NCBI RefSeq assembly: GCF_000765235.1
Contig: NZ_JPJG01000060.1
Coordinates: forward strand, 1-41,947
Length of the DNA stretch: 41,947 bases
Origin: Oscillibacter sp. ER4
Lineage (GTDB): Bacteria; Bacillota; Clostridia; Oscillospirales; Oscillospiraceae
Direction: 5' to 3'
The notes below the pieces were generated by a model. That model was not told the DNA's origin. It ran no database searches and was given only the letters and a program-made list of their open reading frames with translations. Within the stretch, counting starts at the first letter, position 1. Each line of letters begins with the position of its first letter. The position numbers and the translations under genes were made by a program. Positions 34,001 to 41,046 of this stretch are shown piece after piece.

Positions 34001-37000
34001 TATGCCGAGATCGACCAGTATGACGAAAAGGCGAGCCGATTCAACCGAGAGGCAGAAGACGCACTGTCGCAGAGTGGGCAGGAAAGCAAAAGCACCTTAC
34101 AGAGAGAACGCGCGACGAGCGCGGCGGAGCAGGGCCGCGAGACCGCGGCGGCGACGGAACGCAGGAGAGGGCCGCCTGAGAAGTTCAGCGTGCTCGAAGA
34201 GGTCGAAGGGGAAAACGGTACATACGGCAAGGGCGTCATGCTCGACACTAACCTCTTCGATGGAATCCGCCCGAGAGACTGGGGCAAGACGCTCGGCCAA
34301 TACGTCTATAACAATATGGCAGGAATGGAGCTGACGGCATACGATGCAGCCGGAAAGCCAGAAACGATCTATCTTGCCCGCACAAACGACCGCGTGCAGA
34401 AAGACGGCGCGAAAAACAGCCACAAGGTTATCGACAAGCTGGCGAGAAGCACGGGAGACAATATCCGCAGCCTTGCAGTCGTCCACCTGGATGAAGCGCT
34501 AACGACGTCCAGATATGAAAATTCCACCGATGAACATAATCATCAGTGGATGGATGAAAACGGATGGGAATACAGAAAGACATATCTGCAAGACCGATCC
34601 GGAAATATTTACGAGGCAACGCTGAACATTGCAGATGGACGGGACCGCAAGATCTTGTACGACATCAATAACATTCGGCTGGTCGACAAAGCAAAAAGCC
34701 CCGGCGAGCATACCGCTGCTGGCGATAGCCAGCGCTCCCGTTATCAGGAGCCGACGGCGGGTGATACTCAATCCGAGGCAAAAGCCGGAGAAATTACCGG
34801 CGGCGTCGTGCCCTCAGCCGTTACCGGAGGGGCTCGCTCAACATCACGCAATTTCTCCGAAAAGAGAATAGCAGATGAAAGCGAAAATGTCAAGTCGCCG
34901 ACGTTGGGCGACGAGATCCACAGGCAGATCATGGGCGAAGAAAACGAGCCAAGCCAAATGCCGCCTGGCAACCGAGTATTAAAGTCCTCGGAGCTGCGAG
35001 CAAAGGCTAAGCTCGATGACAGCAGTGTATCAGACGGCGGCGGGAACGTCAAGCCGAAGACGCGCTTTTCGTTGGATGAGCCGGTCGAGGAGACGAAGAC
35101 GCTCGTCGCCATGCACAACATGACCGAGGAGAAGCTGCGACGTACGCTCGACATCGGCGCATGGCCCGCGCCCTCTATTGCCATTGTCAAGGCGAAAGAC
35201 GGGCACACAAACTATGGCGAGTATTCCGCCGTCTTCCCGCGCGAGACCATCGACCCGCAGAGAAGCAGCAAGAACAAGGTCTACGGCGGCGACGCATGGA
35301 CGCCGACGCACGATAACGCCATAGTGGAGCGCGGCGTAAACTACGAGGCGCGGCGGGCGTTCGATGAGAACATCAAGAACCTGTCCAGCCAGTTTGCGGG
35401 CGGCGTTTTCCAAGGCAGCGGCACGCTGGGCAAGATCGGATTGGAGAATGAGACCAGATGGGAGCCGGAAGAGATCGCCGACAAGCTGGCGAACCATCCG
35501 GAGGTGCAGGCGGCATTCCTTCAGAGCGAGGGCAAGAGCCTTGAACCGGTGTACCGTGACAAGCAGTTCGACCGTTTCTTCAGCAACGCGACCATCCGGA
35601 GATACCTTGACACGGTGGGCGAACAGGAAGTGGCGCGACTGGCGGTGAAGCTGATGACCGGCGAGCGCCTGACGGCGGAAGAGATGAAACCGGCGGAACA
35701 GGCCATCCGGGAGGTCTATGCAGAGGAACACGCCAACTTCCTGAACCGCAGACCGGAATCCAAGGAGAAGCGCATCGACTACTACATGAAGAACAACGTG
35801 TTCCCTAACCGGGTGGAGGACTTCATCCGGAGCACGCAGGAGTTCTATGAGAGCGGCGGAAGCGCGGGCGAGATCGACAAGGAAGCCACGGCGGCCAAGA
35901 TGATGGAGATGATCGCACCGGGCGGAAGCTGGAACGATGCGCTGCGGACGGTGAAAGACTGGGTGCAGCCACAGCTGGAGGGGCTGCTGGGTGAGCGCGG
36001 CATCTACAACGGCAAGGACGCCGTGACGGACCGCGGCAGGCGCAGCTTTGCGGAGACGCATTGGGACTACACGGCCGAGAACATCGTGAAGGCAATGAAT
36101 ATGGCCGCGGCCAAGGGCGCAAATGTATACGGCATCACGCCGGAGACGCTGGCGGCGACGGCCACGCAGGAATATCGGAACGTGGACGAGATGCACGCGG
36201 ACGAGGCGAGACTGCGCACGGTGAGCGAAGAGGAACACGAGAAGGCGCTGCGAGACCTCGGCATCTACCTTGACCGGGTGACGGACGATCTGCTGCGTAC
36301 CACAAAACACCGGTTCGACAACACCTTCGAGGAAGAGCAGAACCTGAGCCGCATCATTGCAGAGGCGGCCAAAGGCAAGAAGACTGCGGCGGCGGTGAAG
36401 GCGGCGTTCCGCAAGGAAGGTTATGCCATATCCGACGGGCACGCCAAGAGCATCCTTGCGCTCATTGACCGCGCAGCCAATATCCCGACGGGGTACTACG
36501 AGGCGAAGCCGCAGCGCGTCGTCGGCTTCGATGAAGCGCTTGCTGTTGTCGCGCCGGATGATGCGCCGGGTGACCTCTTGAGCGAGATGCGCGATGCGGG
36601 CATGAACGTCGTGGAGTACCGCGCGGGAGACGACGCAGACCGCCTTGATAAGATCAACAGCATCAAGAACGTGCGTTTCTCGGCGGAAGATGAAGGCGGC
36701 GAGCCGACCGAACAGCAGGAACAATCCTATGAAAAGGCGGAGCGAGACGGTAAACGTGGAGATTATAGATCAATCCCTGCGGAGTGGAAGACAAAGCTCG
36801 AACGCGCACGGACGGCGGCAACGAACAACATCAAGCCATCCGGCTTCGACAGCTACGATGCCTATCTCGATGCGCTGGACAAGCAGCGCGCGGCGGATCG
36901 GGCTGAGCGGCTGCGCGTCAAGAGCCGTGACGAATTCAAGGGCACAAAAGCGCTCGACGAGTTGGGAGTGAAGATTGCGAACAGCGCAGGCATTTACCAT

Positions 37001-40000
37001 AATGCAGAACAGCTTATCGCCAATGACAAGGCGGCAAAGAGCATCCAGAACGCAACGAAGCGCGCCGAGCAGCGCTTGGGCGCGACGCGGCAGGAAAAGA
37101 CCATCGCGCGAGACATTGTAAACGGCGAGCGCTCGATGGCAGATATCCCTCGCAGCGTGAAAAAGTCGCGCGTGCTTGAGCTCGTGGACTATTACACGGC
37201 ACAAAAGGCGACGAAGACGGGGCTCTTGCAGCAGCAGCGCATCGAGATCAACGACGCACTGCGCGAGCAGGCGCGCGAGCTCATCGGCACAGAAGCGCCG
37301 GAGATCAACCGAAAGGGCCTGAACAAGCTCTTCGACCCAAGTAAAGGACTTGTGCTTTACCATCGCACGCCGCAGCGCATTATGCGCGCTCTTTTTGGCT
37401 GGAAGCAGGGCCAGCAGATCAACGAGGCCGTTTTCGAGCCGGTCTACGAGAACGAGCAGGAGCGCAAGCGCTTCATCAACCGCATGTTTGACGAGGTTCG
37501 TGCCTTCGAGGGTGCGGACGGCAAGAAAAGCGGGCTGAACAAGGACGAGAGCGCCTTTGCGCAGAGATTGAAAGAGGGACGAACCGTCGAGGAGCTGGTT
37601 GAAAAGTCCGGTGCGGCGGAAAGCATCAGAGCGGCGGCGGAAAACCTGAAAAACGGCGCGGAGATGAAAGACGCCGCGCGGGATTTCAGCCTCGACAAAG
37701 GTTCGCGCGATCTGGCGCGGCAGTATGCCGACTGGCTGCAAACGCAGGATGACTACGCGGCGGCAAAGAACGTCGACCGCACGAAGGTTGAGAACGCGAT
37801 CGAGAAATACACAGAGCTCTACGACAAACTCTATGCCGCGATCAACGACTTCCTTGTAGCGCACGGGTACGAGCCCATCGGCTTTATCAAAGGCTACGCG
37901 CCGCACTTCCAGACGAGCGAGGCAAACGGAAAGCTCGAGAGCGCGCTCAAGGCAATCGGCGTCGACCTCGGCTCTGGCGTAGGCAAGCTGCCGACGAGCA
38001 TCGCAGGTCTGACGAAATCCTTCAAGCCGAACAAGCGGTACAATCCGTTCTTCCAGCACCGCAGAGGCAATGAGACGGACTACGATATCGTCAAGGGCTT
38101 CGAGACATACGTGGACTATGCGAGCGACGTGCTGTATCACACGGACGACATCATGCGCGTGCGCCAGATGGCAAACTACCTGAGGTCGACATTCGCACCG
38201 GAAGAGATGAAGGCGGACATCGACCAAATGGAGGCCATGCGCTACGCTCCGGCGGATGTGAAGGAAGAATACTTGCGCGATAAAAAGAAGATCACGGGTG
38301 ATACCTTCCTGAGCTATGAGGACCTGACAAACCTGATGGAACAGTATACGGACGAGAAGTACCGCAGCATCGAGGACGCGACCGAATTCAGCGACCTTGT
38401 TTCGTGGATGGATGACTACGCGAACAAGCTCGCGGGCAAGCAACTCTTCGAGGACCGCGCAATGGAGCGAGAAGTCGGGCGCGAAGCGCTGAACGGCGCG
38501 AAGAAGCTCAACCGCATGTTCGCCCGCGCGAACGTGGCAGGAAACCTCTCGTCGGCACTGAACCAGACGGCGCAGCTGCCGATGATCGCAACCGAACTCG
38601 GTCAAAAATATACGTGGCGCGCTGTGGGCGACATCATGAGAGGAAAGACGACCGGCATGAGCGCGTTTCGCGGGGAGAGCGACTTCCTGACGGAGAAGAG
38701 CAGCATTGACTATATCCAGAGCACCAAGGGTGAAAAAGCGATAGAAAAGCTATTCAGCCCGCTGGAAAAGGTCGATACTCTCGTCAGCACGATCGCCGTG
38801 CGCGGCAAGTACCGTATGGAGCTGGACGCGGGCAAGAGCCCGAAGGAGGCGATGAAAGCGGCGGACCGCTGGGCGCGTGATATCATGGGTACGCGCTCGA
38901 AAGGCTCGGTGCCGCTGACGTTCCAGTCGAAAAACCTTATCGCACAAATGCTGAACATGTTCCAGGTCGAGGCGGCGAACACATTCGAGCACGTCACGCA
39001 GGACAGGCTCGGCCCCGGCTTCAAGGAAATGGCCGCGAAGATCGGTAAGGATAAGGCCAAAAAAAAGCTCGCAAGCGACGTCATTGCCTATATGCTGCTC
39101 GCTTTCCTGCTCAACCGACTGGATGAGGATGCCTACGGCGGAACGCCTGCGCCATTTGACGTCCTCGGCATGGGGCTGAACGCCGTTGCGTCCGGCAACG
39201 GATTGACTTCGAGCGACATGCTCAAGATGATCACCGACGATGTGACCGAAAACATCTTCGGCGAGCGCCTTTTCGACACCGATCCAAACGACATGAACGA
39301 CGAGTTTGACGGCTGGTCGGCGGCGGAAGATACGCTATACAACATCAGCAACGATGTACCGTATGTGCGCAACGTGGCGGGCCTGCTGGGTCTCGGCGAC
39401 GAGACGCTGCCAATGCCGGACCTGTGGGGCACGGCGACGGGAATCGGCAAAACGCTCAAAAAGCAGGTAACCGGAAAATTCGACAGTCCGGGCGACTTTT
39501 GGAGCGAGGTCGGCCGCCAGTTAATGGGCCTCGCGGGCGACACGCTTCCGGGCGGCCGCCAGCTTGAGAAGACGGCGCAGGGCATTGAAGCGCTGGCGCG
39601 CGGCGGGTCCTATCAGGGCACAGGCGGCAGCAAGCGCCTACAATATCCGGTGGAGCCGCCGATGGAAGATCCGTTTGAAGCTCTGCGCGCGGCGCTTTTC
39701 GGGAAGAATGCGCTGAACGAATCGCGCGTGTATTGGGCGGAAGGCGGCAAGGCGCTGAGCGCATCGCAGACGACGCTCTACCAGGAGCTCGTCGACAGCG
39801 GCATGAGCCGCAAGAAAGCATACGAGACCATCAGAGACTTCAACGACGCGACGGCCGATCTGGAAGCCGACAAGGACGAGAACGGAAATCCCGTCAGCGG
39901 AAGCAAGAAAGAAAAGGTCGTCGAGGCGATCAATAAGCTGCCGCTGAGCCGGAAGCAGAAAGACTTGCTCTATCTCAGCAGAGGGTACAGCGAGAAGGAC

Positions 40001-40024
40001 CTTGGCGAGATGCCGTGGAATTAA
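31085..40024 (+). CDS. Giant polyvalent virion protein (2,979 aa)
   Basis: Start GTG at 31085, chosen because GGAGG lies 8 bases upstream; the in-frame ATG at 31031 has no ribosome binding site. Regions: helical N-terminus with Ala/Gly-rich hydrophobic stretches (about 249-290 and 397-417); an unknown domain (about 583-720); a low-complexity linker that overlies a nested gene (731-798); a zincin-like metallopeptidase with HETAH (903-907) and Glu near 966; a nuclease-like BECR/LPD-type domain (about 1057-1205, ending RKILYDINNIRLVDK); a 520-residue conserved block (about 1340-1862, HNMTEEKL, YGGDAWTPT); and a long helical C-terminus with SALNQTAQLP and a membrane segment (VIAYMLLAFLLNRL, about 2666), resembling LPD38. 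Polyvalent proteins are injected with phage DNA and carry effector domains. With no tape measure gene present, it probably also serves ejection. Confidence 0.85.
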   Translation: MVKVTFNNKPAQGKTAPVSPNKKTGGGVSIAFPNGIKKQGFIQTTPYQKALDEAILKASATDRRASSPMFRQQENVVTPDVQSAIMQGLMQDALQQQSAKKYQSPEAMKKAAEEPKKQTLGERVGNTLKGAAKTYGAGLANIAGERQIGANMQQRADMEKEIALWDQDIAAQKSVLSDPSATESERETARTVIETLEARKAAYRQAYNEGGVADQAANEIYKAADKMADSGARNIEKAKSGLGKVGQLAIDASVAGAQMGADAAASALTGGVALIPMFIRGAGSSAQEARRQGATHEQQVRYGTLSGALSVATEKIGNAATPFKKMFGKGFLDNVIERSVKGLNNSAAGKLVLSFLEEGGEEVLEDLVQPALQTIYNGRTVGGSYSELEAAEVLNDFLVGGILGGLGGGVDAIRNRGYYDSHTEMPKIEGTKPNTTAAQEKTATPETTAPISPRAPGAAAVMQNSTPAATPTARQQNTMPAQSAVTPESAQGTGEGHLTPTQQNAAQGVAEGKADALDAGKRVALDKYTTQENVQQVSQKINDGTLAVDAEHNIYRVNEDQHIDRRDSASVGERSVNAFQFDHPELHSYYADAAAVLQEEMSFAQKGGELIRRTSREAGDDEYIRTKRGVSERIARLLDDEGVRYDDIDRSLSAIIHNHGQENFAAAKRVELLLDDMLTNGYTDIHGQRIAPNEAYIAAKKAIPGADMSERTHEELPIYDMPEGQNGGIDNAGQETRNDAAGTEFADAAERGTPGEANAARALSDGAAERGERRGNGRESERIPREVRNVGGEDGNALTVQQRLAASGISQFISPREANVPNGASGDNTVTIFDEADWDQELIGAADWAKSKGVKKVTALLGVIKVEKDGKTGRIFGAFNADTGEIFVNAGSVQRSVSETIEHETAHYLAEVARRENVRTFMRDVQSRYSSEEWGKVYDAYFERYAALTDNYAGMSESDIELYVWEEIMGDAYAEIDQYDEKASRFNREAEDALSQSGQESKSTLQRERATSAAEQGRETAAATERRRGPPEKFSVLEEVEGENGTYGKGVMLDTNLFDGIRPRDWGKTLGQYVYNNMAGMELTAYDAAGKPETIYLARTNDRVQKDGAKNSHKVIDKLARSTGDNIRSLAVVHLDEALTTSRYENSTDEHNHQWMDENGWEYRKTYLQDRSGNIYEATLNIADGRDRKILYDINNIRLVDKAKSPGEHTAAGDSQRSRYQEPTAGDTQSEAKAGEITGGVVPSAVTGGARSTSRNFSEKRIADESENVKSPTLGDEIHRQIMGEENEPSQMPPGNRVLKSSELRAKAKLDDSSVSDGGGNVKPKTRFSLDEPVEETKTLVAMHNMTEEKLRRTLDIGAWPAPSIAIVKAKDGHTNYGEYSAVFPRETIDPQRSSKNKVYGGDAWTPTHDNAIVERGVNYEARRAFDENIKNLSSQFAGGVFQGSGTLGKIGLENETRWEPEEIADKLANHPEVQAAFLQSEGKSLEPVYRDKQFDRFFSNATIRRYLDTVGEQEVARLAVKLMTGERLTAEEMKPAEQAIREVYAEEHANFLNRRPESKEKRIDYYMKNNVFPNRVEDFIRSTQEFYESGGSAGEIDKEATAAKMMEMIAPGGSWNDALRTVKDWVQPQLEGLLGERGIYNGKDAVTDRGRRSFAETHWDYTAENIVKAMNMAAAKGANVYGITPETLAATATQEYRNVDEMHADEARLRTVSEEEHEKALRDLGIYLDRVTDDLLRTTKHRFDNTFEEEQNLSRIIAEAAKGKKTAAAVKAAFRKEGYAISDGHAKSILALIDRAANIPTGYYEAKPQRVVGFDEALAVVAPDDAPGDLLSEMRDAGMNVVEYRAGDDADRLDKINSIKNVRFSAEDEGGEPTEQQEQSYEKAERDGKRGDYRSIPAEWKTKLERARTAATNNIKPSGFDSYDAYLDALDKQRAADRAERLRVKSRDEFKGTKALDELGVKIANSAGIYHNAEQLIANDKAAKSIQNATKRAEQRLGATRQEKTIARDIVNGERSMADIPRSVKKSRVLELVDYYTAQKATKTGLLQQQRIEINDALREQARELIGTEAPEINRKGLNKLFDPSKGLVLYHRTPQRIMRALFGWKQGQQINEAVFEPVYENEQERKRFINRMFDEVRAFEGADGKKSGLNKDESAFAQRLKEGRTVEELVEKSGAAESIRAAAENLKNGAEMKDAARDFSLDKGSRDLARQYADWLQTQDDYAAAKNVDRTKVENAIEKYTELYDKLYAAINDFLVAHGYEPIGFIKGYAPHFQTSEANGKLESALKAIGVDLGSGVGKLPTSIAGLTKSFKPNKRYNPFFQHRRGNETDYDIVKGFETYVDYASDVLYHTDDIMRVRQMANYLRSTFAPEEMKADIDQMEAMRYAPADVKEEYLRDKKKITGDTFLSYEDLTNLMEQYTDEKYRSIEDATEFSDLVSWMDDYANKLAGKQLFEDRAMEREVGREALNGAKKLNRMFARANVAGNLSSALNQTAQLPMIATELGQKYTWRAVGDIMRGKTTGMSAFRGESDFLTEKSSIDYIQSTKGEKAIEKLFSPLEKVDTLVSTIAVRGKYRMELDAGKSPKEAMKAADRWARDIMGTRSKGSVPLTFQSKNLIAQMLNMFQVEAANTFEHVTQDRLGPGFKEMAAKIGKDKAKKKLASDVIAYMLLAFLLNRLDEDAYGGTPAPFDVLGMGLNAVASGNGLTSSDMLKMITDDVTENIFGERLFDTDPNDMNDEFDGWSAAEDTLYNISNDVPYVRNVAGLLGLGDETLPMPDLWGTATGIGKTLKKQVTGKFDSPGDFWSEVGRQLMGLAGDTLPGGRQLEKTAQGIEALARGGSYQGTGGSKRLQYPVEPPMEDPFEALRAALFGKNALNESRVYWAEGGKALSASQTTLYQELVDSGMSRKKAYETIRDFNDATADLEADKDENGNPVSGSKKEKVVEAINKLPLSRKQKDLLYLSRGYSEKDLGEMPWN
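31109..31139 (+). promoter_or_regulatory. Perfect hairpin at the start of the giant gene
   Basis: AAACCGGCGCAG (31109-31120) pairs without mismatch with CTGCGCCGGTTT (31128-31139), loop of seven. It lies at codons 9-19 and no long T run follows. It could slow ribosomes or polymerase at the start of a nine-kilobase gene, or terminate a fraction of transcripts. Confidence 0.5.
33276..33479 (+). CDS. Nested gene in another frame of the giant gene (67 aa)
   Basis: Within the low-complexity linker of the giant gene, a second frame opens at ATG 33276. It is preceded by GGAGG at 33263-33267 with an 8-base spacer, a better ribosome binding site than most genes here. Its product (MPRGLSLPTLPKEAHQARQT, RVHYLMELPNGESAGVTEEN, LSAFLEKYGTSAEKTETR) looks like a folded small protein. 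Its codons are the common ones (CTG, CCG, GAG, AAG, ACG). The giant frame over the same bases uses rare codons (CTA, TCT, CCA, CGA) and makes Gly/Glu/Arg/Asn linker. I infer a real overprinted gene. Function unknown. Confidence 0.6.
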   Translation: MQDKKHGTMPRGLSLPTLPKEAHQARQTQRVHYLMELPNGESAGVTEENLSAFLEKYGTSAEKTETR

Positions 40025-40027
40025 GAG

Positions 40028-40048
40028 AAGGGCGGGGCCGTGAGGCCT
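40028..40048. repeat. Left copy of 21-bp direct repeat flanking toxIN
   Basis: AAGGGCGGGGCCGTGAGGCC plus T; matches 40886-40906 with one substitution (T/C). It coincides with the left arm and loop of the giant-gene terminator. Confidence 0.7.
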
Positions 40049-40057
40049 CGCCCTTTT
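40030..40057 (+). terminator. Terminator of the late operon
   Basis: GGGCGGGGCC (40030-40039) pairs with GGCCTCGCCC (40044-40053) with one G-U pair, a GTGA loop, then TTTT. It ends the message of the giant gene. Confidence 0.85.
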
Positions 40058-40070
40058 GTCCGAAAACGGC

Positions 40071-40110
40071 TACAACTGGCCGTAACTGGCCGTAACTGGC
40101 AACAACTGGG
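40071..40110. repeat. Four 10-bp direct repeats upstream of the toxI promoter
   Basis: NNNAACTGGC occurs four times at exact 10-bp spacing (one helical turn), the last ending GGG. It lies 21 bp before the -35 box, a typical place for a cooperative regulator. Confidence 0.6.
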
Positions 40111-40131
40111 AAAAGAAATGTTCGCAAAATG

Positions 40132-40159
40132 TTGACTTTTTGAAACAATCGCATATAAT
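40132..40159 (+). promoter_or_regulatory. Promoter of toxIN
   Basis: TTGACT (40132-40137) and TATAAT (40154-40159), 16-bp spacer. It drives the ToxI repeats and, by read-through of the internal terminator, ToxN. Confidence 0.75.
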
Positions 40160-40238
40160 AACAGTACAGAGTGGGACCCATGGGCGACGCTCTGCTGACA
40201 AGAACAATACCCGGTCGCCAGTTCTTGCCGCCCCCAAA

Positions 40239-40346
40239 GAGGAAAACCTCTGCCTTAAGTGAGGAGCTAAAAAAGAGGAGAACCCCTACCTTGAGTGGGG
40301 AGCCAAAAAAGAGGAGAGCCTCTGCCTTAAGTGAGGAGCTAAAAAG
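40239..40346 (+). ncRNA. toxI: ToxI antitoxin RNA: three 36-nt repeats
   Basis: Three units of exactly 36 nt begin at 40239, 40275 and 40311, each starting GAGG and ending in an A-run. The inner stem is CCTC/GAGG in units 1 and 3 but CCCC/GGGG in unit 2, a compensating double change that supports RNA pairing. An intrinsic terminator follows and then the ToxN gene, the standard type III toxin-antitoxin order. In known systems ToxN cuts the precursor into units that fold as pseudoknots and hold the toxin inactive in a ring. The unit length equals that of the original Pectobacterium ToxI. A short reading frame across it is a by-product of the repeats. Confidence 0.85.
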
Positions 40347-40375
40347 CGGGTCAACGCAAGTTGCCCCGCTTTTTT
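40341..40375 (+). terminator. Terminator between ToxI and ToxN
   Basis: AAAAAGCGGGTCAAC pairs with GTTGCCCCGCTTTTT (one mismatch), loop GCAA. It sets the excess of antitoxin RNA over toxin mRNA, as in other type III systems. Confidence 0.88.
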
Positions 40376-40391
40376 ACAGAAAGAGATTGCC

Positions 40392-40886
40392 ATGGAAAAG
40401 CTGAGAATATATAGAATCAGAGACGGATTTATCGAATTTCTGCACGAAAAGGACCACCGCGTGCAGTTTAACAAAAGGGAACGCCGCCCCTACATCGGCG
40501 TTGTTCTGGAAATCAACGGGCACAAATACTTCGTCCCGATGGAATCGCCGAAGCCGAACCACGAAAAGCTGAAAAGCAATGTACATATTATGCGCATTGA
40601 CGGCGGGAAATATGGCATTCTCGGATTCAACAATATGGTTCCGGCGAAAGATTTTTTCCTCGTCCCGTTCGATATCGAAAAAGAGCCGGACGAGCGCTAC
40701 AAGAACCTGCTGCGGAATCAACTGGAATTCTGCAACGACCACAAAGAGGACGTATACCGACACGCAAGAAAGACATACGACGGCGCAACAGGCGGGCGCA
40801 ATCCGTTTCTCACAAGGGTGTGCTGCGACTTCAAATTGCTCGAACGGGAATATGTAAAATATTACTTCAAGACAACGGAACAGTAA
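40392..40886 (+). CDS. toxN: ToxN-family endoribonuclease toxin
   Basis: A 164-aa protein matching the ToxN/AbiQ fold. It has an early strand (RIYRIRDGFIEFLHEKD), the RPYIGVVLEINGHKYFVPM core, and ESPKPNH (Ser52-Pro-Lys54, equivalent to the T-S-P-K active-site loop). A helical middle (RYKNLLRNQLEFCND) and the C-terminal CCDFKLLEREYVKYY follow. The length is typical. It sits 16 bases after the ToxI terminator with only a weak ribosome binding site, which keeps levels low. Free toxin would cut cellular and phage RNA, giving abortive infection or plasmid/prophage stabilisation. The first active-site residue is Glu51 rather than Thr; its effect is unknown. Confidence 0.87.
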   Translation: MEKLRIYRIRDGFIEFLHEKDHRVQFNKRERRPYIGVVLEINGHKYFVPMESPKPNHEKLKSNVHIMRIDGGKYGILGFNNMVPAKDFFLVPFDIEKEPDERYKNLLRNQLEFCNDHKEDVYRHARKTYDGATGGRNPFLTRVCCDFKLLEREYVKYYFKTTEQ

Positions 40887-40906
40887 AGGGCGGGGCCGCG
40901 AGGCCT
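40886..40906. repeat. Right copy of 21-bp direct repeat flanking toxIN
   Basis: Matches 40028-40048 at 20 of 21 positions, but its right terminator arm is lost (GAGCC instead of CGCCC). It begins at the last base of the toxN stop codon. Confidence 0.7.
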
Positions 40907-40943
40907 GAGCCTGCCGACGCTGGATGACTGAGATAAGGCAAAG

Positions 40944-40979
40944 CGGCGGTATGAATTCTGTCCATACCGCCGTTTTTTT
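40944..40979 (+). terminator. Terminator after toxN
   Basis: CGGCGGTATG (40944-40953) pairs perfectly with CATACCGCCG (40963-40972), followed by seven T. Confidence 0.92.
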
Positions 40980-40991
40980 GAATAACGCCTA

Positions 40992-41020
40992 TTTACAAGC
41001 TGCAAAAAAGGGTGTAGAAT
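40992..41020 (+). promoter_or_regulatory. Promoter of the deaminase-like membrane protein
   Basis: TTTACA (40992-40997) and TAGAAT (41015-41020) with a 17-bp spacer, between the toxN terminator and the next gene. The gene is therefore its own transcription unit. Confidence 0.65.
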
Positions 41021-41046
41021 CCGACTATTCAAAGGAGGAGACTGCC

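Noticed and set aside
34629-34871. Frame of 80 aa in another phase of the giant gene
   Set aside because: Overlies a linker and has unusual Pro/Arg-rich composition, but no convincing start signal; evidence too thin.
36645-36971. Second nested frame in the giant gene
   Set aside because: Arg/Ser-rich product, poor codon use and no ribosome binding site, unlike the frame at 33276-33479.
40239-40346. Possible CRISPR array
   Set aside because: Repeats are contiguous with no spacers, and they precede ToxN, so type III antitoxin RNA is the better reading.
40171-40404. 77-aa reading frame over the 36-nt repeats
   Set aside because: The frame exists only because the repeat unit is a multiple of three. 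It spans the intrinsic terminator and lacks a ribosome binding site; the repeats fit ToxI RNA.
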